A DNA stretch of 64,000 bases from Cupriavidus sp. WGlv3 (lineage in GTDB: Bacteria > Pseudomonadota > Gammaproteobacteria > Burkholderiales > Burkholderiaceae): contig NZ_JALHRX010000008.1 of assembly GCF_023952475.1 (NCBI RefSeq), positions 62,001 to 126,000 on the forward strand, given 5' to 3'. Both the position numbers and the translations under genes were made by a program. Under the pieces are notes generated by a model. It made no database searches, was not told the DNA's origin, and saw nothing but the letters and a program-made list of their open reading frames with translations. The first letter of the stretch is position 1. Each line of letters opens with the position of its first letter. Of the stretch, positions 53,247-61,178 are shown piece by piece.

Positions 53247-54692
53247 ATGACTGTGTTCCTCAACCATATCGACGGCGAATGGACGGCCTGCCAGTCGGGC
53301 CGGACCTTCGACAACGTCAACCCGGCCGACACCGCCGACCTGGTGGGCCGCTTCCAGGCCTCGTCCGCGGTGGACGCGCAGGCCGCCGTGGCGGCCGCGG
53401 CAGCGGCCTTTGCCGGCTGGAAAAAGACGCCGGTCGGCAAGCGCGCCGCCATGCTCAACCGCGCCGCCGACCACCTCGAAGCCAATGCCGACAGCATCGC
53501 GGCGGAACTGACGCGCGAGGAGGGCAAGGCGCTGGCGCTGGCGCGCGACGAGGTGCTGCGCTCGGCCCAGACGCTGCGCTTCTATGCCGTGGAAGGGCAG
53601 ACCTTCACCGGCGAGGTGTATCCCAACGACGATCCCGACCAGCTGGTCTACAGCCAGCGCGAGCCGCTCGGCGTGGTGACGGTGATCGCGCCGTGGAACT
53701 TCCCGGTGTCGATTCCCGCGCGCAAGATCGCGCCGGCGCTGGTCACCGGCAACACGGTGGTGTTCAAGCCGTCGTCCGAGGCGCCGCTGTCGGGCTACCG
53801 GTTGGCTGAAGCGCTGGTGCAGGCCGGGCTGCCCAAGGGCGTGCTCAACTTCATCACCGGCAGTGCCGCCGAGATCGGTGCCGCCATCACCGAGGCGCCT
53901 GCGGTGCGCGCGATCTCGTTCACCGGCTCGTCGCGTGCAGGGGAGCAGATCCACCGCGCGGTGCCGCTGACCACGCGCACGCAGATGGAGCTGGGCGGCA
54001 AGAACCCGCTGATCGTGATGGAGGATGCCGACCTCGAGCGCGCGGTCGACCTGACCATCAAGGGCGGCTTCTCGCTGTCGGGACAGGCGTGCACCGGCAC
54101 CAGCCGCGTGCTGGTGGCCGAGGCGGTCAAGGCGGCCTACACCGAGCGCCTGCTGGCCAGGGTTGCCGCGCTCAAGGTCGGCAGCGGCATGACGCCGGGT
54201 ATGGACCTGGGGCCGCTGGCCTCGGCCCGGCAACTGGACACGGTGCTGCGCTACCTCGACATCGGCAAGGCCGAGGCGACGCTGCTGTGCGGCGGGGCGC
54301 GGCTGACCGGCGGCGATTACGACAAGGGCTATTACGTTGCCCCGACGGTCTTTACCGACGTGACCCCTCGGATGCGGATCGCGCGTGAGGAGATCTTTGG
54401 CCCGGTGATCGCCATCCTCGGCTTCACCGACTATGCCGACGCCATCGCCAAGGCCAACGACACCGAGTACGGGCTGGCCGCGGCCATCGTCACCAGCAAC
54501 CCGCGCTACATCCACCACTTCGCCAATGACATCGAGGCGGGCACGGTCAAGATCAACCGCACCACCACCGGCAACCTGGTCAACGCGCCGTTCGGCGGGG
54601 TAAAGCGGTCGAGCACGTCGACCTTCCGCGAATCGGGCCGTACTGGGCTGGAGTTCTATACGCAGGTCAAGACCGTCTACCGGGGCGCATGA
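53247..54692 (+). CDS. NAD(P)-dependent aldehyde dehydrogenase
   Basis: This 481-residue aldehyde dehydrogenase has the NAD-binding APWNFPV region, FTGSSRAGE, E248 in ELGGKNP and the catalytic C282 in SGQACTGTSRV. The type is close to vanillin or 2-oxoglutarate-semialdehyde dehydrogenases. It lies 25 bp after the diiron oxidase, so it probably oxidises the aldehyde that the oxidase releases. ATG 53247 has only a weak site, which suggests coupled expression. Confidence 0.93.
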   Translation: MTVFLNHIDGEWTACQSGRTFDNVNPADTADLVGRFQASSAVDAQAAVAAAAAAFAGWKKTPVGKRAAMLNRAADHLEANADSIAAELTREEGKALALARDEVLRSAQTLRFYAVEGQTFTGEVYPNDDPDQLVYSQREPLGVVTVIAPWNFPVSIPARKIAPALVTGNTVVFKPSSEAPLSGYRLAEALVQAGLPKGVLNFITGSAAEIGAAITEAPAVRAISFTGSSRAGEQIHRAVPLTTRTQMELGGKNPLIVMEDADLERAVDLTIKGGFSLSGQACTGTSRVLVAEAVKAAYTERLLARVAALKVGSGMTPGMDLGPLASARQLDTVLRYLDIGKAEATLLCGGARLTGGDYDKGYYVAPTVFTDVTPRMRIAREEIFGPVIAILGFTDYADAIAKANDTEYGLAAAIVTSNPRYIHHFANDIEAGTVKINRTTTGNLVNAPFGGVKRSSTSTFRESGRTGLEFYTQVKTVYRGA

Positions 54693-54720
54693 GCCCGTCC
54701 CGCAGCAAGGAGTCATCGTC

Positions 54721-55200
54721 ATGAAAAAAGCCATCAAGCTGGAACTGCGCGAAGCGCGCCACATGGTTGCCGCCGCGATCCGGCGCTCGGAAGAGATCGG
54801 CGTGCTGGAGTCGATCTGCGTGGTCGACGAGGGCGGCTATCCGCTCGCGCTCGAGCGCATGGACGGCGCCCGCATCACCGGTCCGCAGATCGCCTGGAAC
54901 AAGGCATTCACCGCCGCGGGCCACAAGCGCTCGACGCACCTGTTCACCACGCCGCCGAACGGGCCGGCGCTGCCCGGCAACGAGGCCTTCGGCATCCAGT
55001 GGAGCTTCGAGGGCAAGTTCGCCGCCTTTGTCGGCGGCTTCCCGATCGTGGTTGACGACGAAGTGATCGGCGGCATCGGCCTGTCGGGCGGCAATGGCGA
55101 ACAGGACACGCAGGCCGGCCTGGCCGCGCTGCAGGCACTGGCCGAACTGCTGGCACCGCAGGACCTGCGGGTGCTGGTGCAGGCCGACATCAAGAAGTAG
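54721..55200 (+). CDS. GlcG/HbpS-family protein
   Basis: This 159-residue protein of the GlcG (DUF336) family has CVVDEGGYPLALERMDGA and FPIVVDDEVIGGIGLSGG. Family members bind heme or small ligands and often lie beside oxygenases or glycolate genes; their roles are uncertain. It is placed 28 bp after the aldehyde dehydrogenase and 21 bp before the reductase, so it belongs to the oxidase operon. Confidence 0.88.
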   Translation: MKKAIKLELREARHMVAAAIRRSEEIGVLESICVVDEGGYPLALERMDGARITGPQIAWNKAFTAAGHKRSTHLFTTPPNGPALPGNEAFGIQWSFEGKFAAFVGGFPIVVDDEVIGGIGLSGGNGEQDTQAGLAALQALAELLAPQDLRVLVQADIKK

Positions 55201-55221
55201 GCACGCTTGCCGGGAGCTACC

Positions 55222-56223
55222 ATGTCGTACCGCATCCAGGTCGCCGAAACCGAGCAGGTCTTCTTTGTCGAGCGCGGCGAGACGCTGCTGCAGGCGGCGC
55301 AGCGCGCCGGCGTTGGCTTGCGCCACGACTGCCAGCTGGGCGGATGCGGCACCTGCCGCATCCGCCTGCTCGACGGACAGGTGTGCTACGACGAGGAACC
55401 GTTCGGCCTGGCCCCTGACGAGGCCGCGGCGGGTATCGCGCTGGCGTGCCAGGCGCAGCCGCGGGCCGACCTGGTCATCAGCACCGCGCGCGACGACGAG
55501 GCCTGCGCCGAGCCGGTGCGCCATCGCGCGGTGGTGCGGGCGCTGCGCCCGCTGTCGGCCGACGTCATCCACGTCGAGCTGGAAGTGCCCGGCGCGGGTG
55601 CGCTGGACTACCGGCCCGGCCAGTATTTGAAGCTGTTGAGTGCCGACGGGCTCGCGCGCAGCTTCTCGATGGCTTCGGTGCCGCGCGACGGGCACATCGA
55701 CCTGCACGTGCGGCGCATTCCCGGCGGCGCCTTTACCGATGGCATCCTGCCGCGCATGCGCGCCGGCGATGCGATCGAGGTCGAGTTGCCGCTGGGGACC
55801 TTCTTCTACCGCGAGAGCGACTATCGGCCGCTGCTGATGGTGGCCACCGGTACCGGCCTGGCGCCGATTAAGGCGATCCTGGAATCGCTGATGGACGATC
55901 CCGACTGCCCGCCGGTGTCGTTGTACTGGGGCATGCGGCAGGTGCAGGACCTGTACCTGCACCGCGAGATTCCGGGCTGGGGCGAACGGCTCTACGAGTT
56001 CCGCTACGCGCCGGTGTTGTCGCGTGCCGGCGCGGACTGGCAGGGCCGGCGCGGCTATGTGCATGACGCGGCGCTGGCCGACCTGGGCGACCTCTGCGAG
56101 TACGCCATTTACCTGTGCGGCTCGCCCGACATGATTCGTGACGCGCGTGCCGCCTTTATCGCGCATGGCGCCAGTCCCGGCCACCTGTACGCCGACAGCT
56201 TCACGTTCCAGCACCCTTGTTAA
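55222..56223 (+). CDS. [2Fe-2S] ferredoxin/FAD reductase fusion
   Basis: This 333-residue oxygenase-type reductase has an N-terminal ferredoxin (CQLGGCGTCRIRLL, with a fourth cysteine in LACQAQP), an FAD-binding barrel (LARSFSMAS) and a nucleotide-binding domain (MVATGTGLAPIKAIL). The order resembles BenC/XylZ-type reductases. It is the natural electron donor for the diiron oxidase upstream. ATG 55222 has GGGAG at good spacing; an upstream TTG would add five residues. Confidence 0.92.
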   Translation: MSYRIQVAETEQVFFVERGETLLQAAQRAGVGLRHDCQLGGCGTCRIRLLDGQVCYDEEPFGLAPDEAAAGIALACQAQPRADLVISTARDDEACAEPVRHRAVVRALRPLSADVIHVELEVPGAGALDYRPGQYLKLLSADGLARSFSMASVPRDGHIDLHVRRIPGGAFTDGILPRMRAGDAIEVELPLGTFFYRESDYRPLLMVATGTGLAPIKAILESLMDDPDCPPVSLYWGMRQVQDLYLHREIPGWGERLYEFRYAPVLSRAGADWQGRRGYVHDAALADLGDLCEYAIYLCGSPDMIRDARAAFIAHGASPGHLYADSFTFQHPC

Positions 56224-56246
56224 GACATGGCGGCAGGCATAAATGG

Positions 56247-56258
56247 CTGGTATACAAT
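56247..56258 (+). promoter_or_regulatory. GTATAC box 4, upstream of the GntR gene
   Basis: The core GTATAC at 56250-56255 lies in CTGGTATACAATG, with TACAAT at 56253-56258 as a possible -10. It is 36-44 bp before the GntR start codon and 24 bp after the reductase stop, which fits autoregulation. The flanks match the other sites only in part. Confidence 0.5.
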
Positions 56259-56293
56259 GACGCCAGCCTCTCCGCTTACGCCTCTGCCGACCC

Positions 56294-57004
56294 ATGTCCC
56301 TCACTCCGTCTCCTGCCGCGCCCGCCGAGCCGCTGAGCCTCGGTGCCAGCCACTCGCCGCTGTTCGCCCTTGTCACCGACAAGCTGCGCGAAGGCATCCT
56401 GAACGGCAAATACGCCCCGGGCGAACGGCTGGTGGAGAACAAGCTCTCGGCGGAACTGGGCGTGTCGCGCATCCCGGTGCGCGAGGCGCTGCGCGCGCTC
56501 GCCAGCGAAGGGCTGGTGGTGATCGAGCCGCGCCGCGGCGCGACCGTGGCCAGCCTGTCGCCGGTGATTGCGCGCGAGATGGTCGAAGTGCGCGCCACAC
56601 TGGAGGGCCTCAACGCCAAGCTCGCCGCGCAGCGGCGCGACCCGGCGCTGGTGGCGGAGCTGGAAACCGTGTTGCGGCAGGGCATGGAGGCCGCGGCGCA
56701 GGGCCGCGCGGATGAACTGCTGGCGCTCAATACGCGCTTCCACGAAGTGCTCGGCACCATCGCGGCCAACAGCGTGCTGCAGGAAATGATGCGTTCGCTG
56801 CGCGAGCGCACCGCGGTGCTGTTCGGCCCGGCCAACGTGGTGCGCGCACGCCAGAACTGGGACGAGCACGCGCAGATCCTGCAGGCCGTGATCGCCGGCG
56901 ACGCCGACCTCGCGGCACTGCTGGCCGCGCGCCATGTCTACAGCGCCGCCAAGGCGGCTGACCTGCCGGTGGACGGGCAGGGCAGCGCGGCGCAGGCGGC
57001 CTGA
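56294..57004 (+). CDS. GntR-family regulator, FCD type
   Basis: This 236-residue regulator has an N-terminal GntR winged helix (about 24-90; LREGILNGKYAPGERLVENK, VSRIPVREALRALASEGLV) and an FCD effector domain with VRATLEGLNAKLAAQR, NTRFHEVLGTI and HAQILQAVIAGD. FCD-type proteins bind GT-N-AC-like palindromes and respond to small organic acids. The GTATAC boxes from 50432 to 57465 surround this gene, so it is the best candidate for the shared repressor. ATG 56294 is used. Confidence 0.92.
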   Translation: MSLTPSPAAPAEPLSLGASHSPLFALVTDKLREGILNGKYAPGERLVENKLSAELGVSRIPVREALRALASEGLVVIEPRRGATVASLSPVIAREMVEVRATLEGLNAKLAAQRRDPALVAELETVLRQGMEAAAQGRADELLALNTRFHEVLGTIAANSVLQEMMRSLRERTAVLFGPANVVRARQNWDEHAQILQAVIAGDADLAALLAARHVYSAAKAADLPVDGQGSAAQAA

Positions 57005-57071
57005 AGGCTCGGTTTGCAGATGCCCGCCCGCAGGGCATGTCGTGCCCCGATATGACGCAGTGCACCAATTA

Positions 57072-57085
57072 AATGTATACTGTAG
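57072..57085 (+). promoter_or_regulatory. GTATAC box 5, upstream of the 58-residue ORF
   Basis: AATGTATACTGTAG contains the core GTATAC at 57075-57080 and TATACT (57076-57081) as a -10. ATGACG at 57052-57057 is a weak -35 with an 18-bp spacer. The small ORF starts 25 bp downstream. Confidence 0.5.
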
Positions 57086-57109
57086 TCATCCAAGGTCACG
57101 AGATTTGCC

Positions 57110-57286
57110 ATGCAGTCGCCCGAACAACGCTACCTTTCTCAACCCGTCGGCCAGCAGTTGCTGGGCCACTTTGCCGCGCGCGATGCGGTGCGCCATGCCA
57201 CGCCGCTGGTACCGCTGCGGCTGCGCGATGTCGGCCGCTTCCTGCTTGCGCTGGGCGGCCGCACGCCGCGCCGCGGCCACTGCTGA
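57110..57286 (+). CDS. Small hypothetical protein (58 residues)
   Basis: This ORF starts at ATG 57110 and encodes a 58-residue basic protein with two parts: MQSPEQRYLSQPVGQQLLGH and a C-terminal RDVGRFLLALGGRTPRRGHC. It has a GTATAC-type promoter just upstream and an adequate but not strong binding site. I do not recognise a family. It lies between the GntR and amidase genes in a stretch otherwise without genes. It may be a real regulon member or a chance frame. Confidence 0.45.
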   Translation: MQSPEQRYLSQPVGQQLLGHFAARDAVRHATPLVPLRLRDVGRFLLALGGRTPRRGHC

Positions 57287-57432
57287 GCGCCTCTGAAAGA
57301 CGCGCGGCGTAGCCCCGCCGCGCGGCCTGACTGTTCCATCCTCTTCCCTGGCACGCGTCCTGCGGGCCATTGTTCCCTGTCATGCCAAAGGTCGCGCACG
57401 CTGCGCACGCGATGTCCGCGCGCGCATTGTCC

Positions 57433-57465
57433 TTGCACATCGCGCGAGGCGGAATATAGTATACC
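57433..57465 (+). promoter_or_regulatory. Promoter and operator box 6 of the amidase operon
   Basis: TTGCAC (57433-57438), a 16-bp spacer and TATAGT (57455-57460) form the promoter. GGAATATAGTATACC at 57451-57465 is the exact 15-mer found in the transporter promoter at 50432-50446. The GTATAC core overlaps the -10. The amidase start is 76 bp further on. This is the strongest evidence that the two operons share a regulator. Confidence 0.65.
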
Positions 57466-57541
57466 AACGCAATCGCAGTACGCCTGAGTCCCTCATACGC
57501 CCCCATCGCGCCGGACGGCGCGGATAACGAAAGGAGCCGAT

Positions 57542-59032
57542 GTGAACCTGCCCGACTGGACGACTGGCGGATTTCCGCCGCTATGGGAGGTGGCGCAGCG
57601 GCTTGCCGACGGCACGGTGTCGTCGGAGCAACTGGTGGACGTGTGCGAGGCGGCGCAGCGGCAATGGCACGGCACCATCAACGCGCTGGTGCTGTCGGAT
57701 TTCGGCGCGGCCCGCGCGGCGGCGCGCGACAGCGACCGGCGCCGCCGCGCCGGCCAGGCGCGCGGCGTGCTCGACGGCGTGCCGTTCTCGGTCAAGGAGT
57801 CGTTCGACGTCGCCGGCTGGCCGACCACCTGCGGCAATCCGGCCCTGCGCGGGCACGTCGCCGGGGGCGATGCGGTGGTGGTGCAGCGGCTGCGCGACGC
57901 CGGTGCGATCTTGCTCGGCAAGACCAACGTCCCGCTCGGCCTGCGCGACTGGCAGAGCTACAACGCGATCTACGGCACTACTCGCAACCCGCACGATCCG
58001 ACGCGCACGCCGGGCGGCTCGTCCGGCGGCAGCGCCGCGGCGGTCTGCGCCGGCCTGTCGTTCTTCGACGTGGGTTCCGACATCGGATCCTCGCTGCGCA
58101 ATCCGGCGCACTACTGCGGCATTTTCTCGCTCAAGCCTAGCCAAGGGCTGGTGCCGCTGGCCGGCCACGGCACCGGTGCCGCGCGCTTCGGCGAGCAGGA
58201 CATCAATGTCGCCGGCCCGCTGGCGCGCAGCGCGCGCGACCTGGAACCGGTATTGCGCGTCATCGCGGGCCCGCACGGTGACGACGCGCTGCCATACCGC
58301 TTGCAGTGGCCGGAATGCCCGCACCGCCGGCTCGCCGACTTCCGCATCGCCGTGCTGCCCACCCATGCCCAGGCCGAAGCGGACGGCGAGGTCGCCACCC
58401 AGATCGAGCAACTGGGCCACTGGCTGGCGGAGCAAGGTGCCCACGTCGGCTGGCACGCACGGCCGGACTTCGACGCCGGCGAGCTATGGCACGTCTACGT
58501 AACGCTGCTGCGCGCCACCACCTCGGTGCACATGGATGACGCCGCCTTCGCCGATGCGCTGGCCCGCAGCGCCACTGCCACCGCCGGCGATCACGACTAC
58601 GCGACCCTGCAGTACACCGGCGCGACGCTGCGGCATCGCGACTGGCTGCGCCTGCAGGTGGCGCGCGAACGTTTTGCCGCCGCATGGCGCAGCTTCTTCA
58701 CCGGCTACGACGTACTGCTGTGCCCGGCCGCCGCGACCACGGCGTTTGCGCTCGACGAAGCCGGCGATCCGTGGCAGCGCACGCTCACTGTCAACGGCCG
58801 CCCGCAGCCGATGACCACCCAGTTGTTCTGGGCCGGCCATTCCGGGCTGTGCGGACTGCCTTCTGCGGTGGCGCCGATCGGCCCCGGTGCCGGCGGGTTG
58901 CCGGTCGGCGTGCAGATCGTCGCCGGCCGCTACCAGGATCTCACCGCCTTGCGTTTTGCCTGCCTGCTGGAGGAAGCGGGCTATGCCTACCGGACGCCAA
59001 GGCCGCCGCAGTCCGCGGCGCACCACAACTGA
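57542..59032 (+). CDS. Amidase-signature family hydrolase
   Basis: This 496-residue amidase-signature enzyme has the Ser-cisSer-Lys triad: K85 in FSVKESFD, S160/S161 in GGSSGGSAAA, and nucleophile S184 in GSDIGSSLRNPA. It hydrolyses a carboxamide; the substrate is not visible. The GTG 57542 start has AAGGAG at good spacing. Its operon partner is an MFS transporter 44 bp downstream. N-acetyltaurine amidohydrolases of Cupriavidus belong to this family and feed the Xsc/Pta route encoded next door, so that is one hypothesis among several. Confidence 0.9.
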   Translation: MNLPDWTTGGFPPLWEVAQRLADGTVSSEQLVDVCEAAQRQWHGTINALVLSDFGAARAAARDSDRRRRAGQARGVLDGVPFSVKESFDVAGWPTTCGNPALRGHVAGGDAVVVQRLRDAGAILLGKTNVPLGLRDWQSYNAIYGTTRNPHDPTRTPGGSSGGSAAAVCAGLSFFDVGSDIGSSLRNPAHYCGIFSLKPSQGLVPLAGHGTGAARFGEQDINVAGPLARSARDLEPVLRVIAGPHGDDALPYRLQWPECPHRRLADFRIAVLPTHAQAEADGEVATQIEQLGHWLAEQGAHVGWHARPDFDAGELWHVYVTLLRATTSVHMDDAAFADALARSATATAGDHDYATLQYTGATLRHRDWLRLQVARERFAAAWRSFFTGYDVLLCPAAATTAFALDEAGDPWQRTLTVNGRPQPMTTQLFWAGHSGLCGLPSAVAPIGPGAGGLPVGVQIVAGRYQDLTALRFACLLEEAGYAYRTPRPPQSAAHHN

Positions 59033-59076
59033 CCACATCCAACCACAACACATCACACACCACAGGGGAGGGGATC

Positions 59077-60381
59077 ATGTTCGATTGGTTCCGTGATTTG
59101 TCGCGCATGGAGCGCAAGGGATTCTATGGCGCGTTCCTGGGGCATGCCGTCGACGTGTTCGACTTCATGATCTATTCCTTCCTCATCTCCACGCTGCTGG
59201 GGCAGTGGGGCATGAGCAAATCGACCGCGGGGGCGATCGTCACCTGGACGCTGGTGTCGTCGCTGGTCGGGGCCATCGGGGCCGGCATCCTGGCCGATCG
59301 TTACGGCCGCGTGCGCGTGCTGCGCTGGACCATCATCGTGTTCGCGGGCGCGTGCTTCCTGTGCGGGCTGGCGCAGTCGCCGGAGCAACTGATGGTATTC
59401 CGCATGATCCAGGGGCTGGGGTTCGGCGGCGAATCGTCGCTGTGCATGGTGCTGGTGACCGAGATGATCCGCAACCCGGCGCATCGCGGCAAATACTCCG
59501 GCTTTACCGCCAGCAGCTATTCCTTCGGCTGGGGCGCGGCGGCGATCGTCTACGCGATCACGTTCAGCGTGCTGCCGGCGGAGACGGCATGGCGCGTCTG
59601 CTTCTTCCTCGGCATCCTGCCGGCGCTGGTGGTGATCTACCTGCGCCGCAACCTGGAAGAGCCCGAGATCTTCCTGAAGAGCCGCGCCGCCGGCCATCAC
59701 GGCTCGGCGCTGGCGGGGCTGGGCCGGCTGTTCCGTGGGCCGCTGCTGGCCAAGACGCTGCTGTGCAGCCTGCTGTCCGGCGGCATGCTGGGCGCGTACT
59801 ACGCCATTGCGACGTGGCTGCCCACCTTCCTCAAGACCGAGCGCGGCCTGTCGGTGTTCGGCACCAGTTCCTACCTGGCGGTCACCATCATCGGCTCGCT
59901 TGCCGGTTACGTGGCGGGCGCCTATGCCACCGATCGCTGGGGCCGCCGGCTGACGTACATGGTCTTCGCCGCGGGGGCGTTCATCGCTGCGCTGGTCTAC
60001 ATGGTGATCCCGGTGTCGAACACGTCGATGCTGTTCCTGGGCTTCCCGCTGGGTGTGCTGATGCAGGGTGTGTTTGCCGGCATCGGCGCAACCATCGCCG
60101 AGTCCTATCCCAACGATGTGCGCGCGACCGGCTATGGCGTCTCGTACAACGCCGGCCGTGTGATCGGCTCGCTGTTTCCGCTGTCGGTGGGATGGCTCAG
60201 CTCGGGCCACACCTCGCTGCCGACCGCGATTGCGATTGTCGCGGGGGTCGGCTATGCGATGGTGGTGGTGGCCGCCGCGCTGCTACCCGAAACCACCGGC
60301 ATGGACCTGGAGCAGGCTGGCGGCAGTGGCGGCAAGGAAGACGCGGCGCCGCTGGGGCGGCCGGCTGGGACGGTGGCCTGA
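59077..60381 (+). CDS. MFS transporter (aromatic acid/metabolite:H+ symporter type)
   Basis: This 434-residue, 12-helix MFS protein has GHAVDVFDFMIYSFLIST in helix 1, the loop motif GILADRYGRVRVLRW between helices 2 and 3, and ATDRWGRRLTYMV in the second half. The D-x-D-F-M/Y start is typical of sialate/aromatic-acid type importers. It sits 44 bp after the amidase and probably imports its amide substrate. ATG 59077 follows GGGGAGGGG. Confidence 0.9.
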   Translation: MFDWFRDLSRMERKGFYGAFLGHAVDVFDFMIYSFLISTLLGQWGMSKSTAGAIVTWTLVSSLVGAIGAGILADRYGRVRVLRWTIIVFAGACFLCGLAQSPEQLMVFRMIQGLGFGGESSLCMVLVTEMIRNPAHRGKYSGFTASSYSFGWGAAAIVYAITFSVLPAETAWRVCFFLGILPALVVIYLRRNLEEPEIFLKSRAAGHHGSALAGLGRLFRGPLLAKTLLCSLLSGGMLGAYYAIATWLPTFLKTERGLSVFGTSSYLAVTIIGSLAGYVAGAYATDRWGRRLTYMVFAAGAFIAALVYMVIPVSNTSMLFLGFPLGVLMQGVFAGIGATIAESYPNDVRATGYGVSYNAGRVIGSLFPLSVGWLSSGHTSLPTAIAIVAGVGYAMVVVAAALLPETTGMDLEQAGGSGGKEDAAPLGRPAGTVA

Positions 60382-60407
60382 GAGCGAAGGGGGACTGTGC
60401 CGGCGCC

Positions 60408-61178
60408 TCAGTGCAACCACGCCGAAATCGCCGGCAGCATCAAACTGACCCCGATCCCGATCAGCACCCCGAACGCGACCCGCCGCGTCGTGGTCGGCGA
60501 GAACGGCGGCGGAAAGCGGCGGCCGAGCAGCGTGGCAATCACCACCACCGGCACCCCGACCGCGGCCTGCAGCCAGATCGCGGCGTCGAGTTGGCCCTGC
60601 CAGGCTGAGAACAGCGTGCGCACGGTCGAGGTCACGGTGAATACCAGGATCAGCGCGCAGCGAATTTCCACCGGCTTCATCGGCTGCCGGTAGAACTGGA
60701 AGATCAGCGGCGGCCCGGAGACGCCGAACATGCCGCTCAGCAAGCCGCCGAAGACGCCGCTCATGAAGAAGCTGCCGTCGCCGGAGCGTTGCGGCAGGGG
60801 CTCGGGTTTGAAGGCGGCGCTGAGGCCGCCGTACAGGATCACCGCGCCCAGCAGCAGCTGCAGCAGCGTGGCGGCGCTGCTGCTCAGGTATTCCAGCACC
60901 AGCACGCCGACCAGCACCGAAGGCAGGATGCCGATCGCCGCCGCGCCCACGGCGCGCCAGTCGATATGCTGGAACTTGCCAGGCAGCGCGCAGGCGCTGT
61001 TGGCCAGCGTGACCAGGCTGACCACGGCGGCGACGGTGGCTACCGGCGCCAGGCCCAGCCCGCTGGTGGCACCCATCACGATCATGCCGAGGCCAAAGCC
61101 GGTCACCGTCTGGAAATAGGTACCGGCACCGAGCAGGGCTTGCAGGCCCAGCAGCGGCAACAACAATTCCGCTTTCAT
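60408..61178 (-). CDS. TSUP-family permease, probable sulfite exporter (TauE-like)
   Basis: This 256-residue TSUP protein of about eight helices has the two signatures TVTGFGLGMIVMGATSG and GVFGGLLSGMFGVSGPPLI. In sulfonate operons such proteins (TauE/TauZ) are thought to export sulfite made by Xsc. ATG 61178 overlaps the pta stop by 4 bp, so it is translated with pta. Unlike the copy at 50633 it is intact. It converges with the MFS gene. Confidence 0.88.
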   Translation of the reverse strand: MKAELLLPLLGLQALLGAGTYFQTVTGFGLGMIVMGATSGLGLAPVATVAAVVSLVTLANSACALPGKFQHIDWRAVGAAAIGILPSVLVGVLVLEYLSSSAATLLQLLLGAVILYGGLSAAFKPEPLPQRSGDGSFFMSGVFGGLLSGMFGVSGPPLIFQFYRQPMKPVEIRCALILVFTVTSTVRTLFSAWQGQLDAAIWLQAAVGVPVVVIATLLGRRFPPPFSPTTTRRVAFGVLIGIGVSLMLPAISAWLH

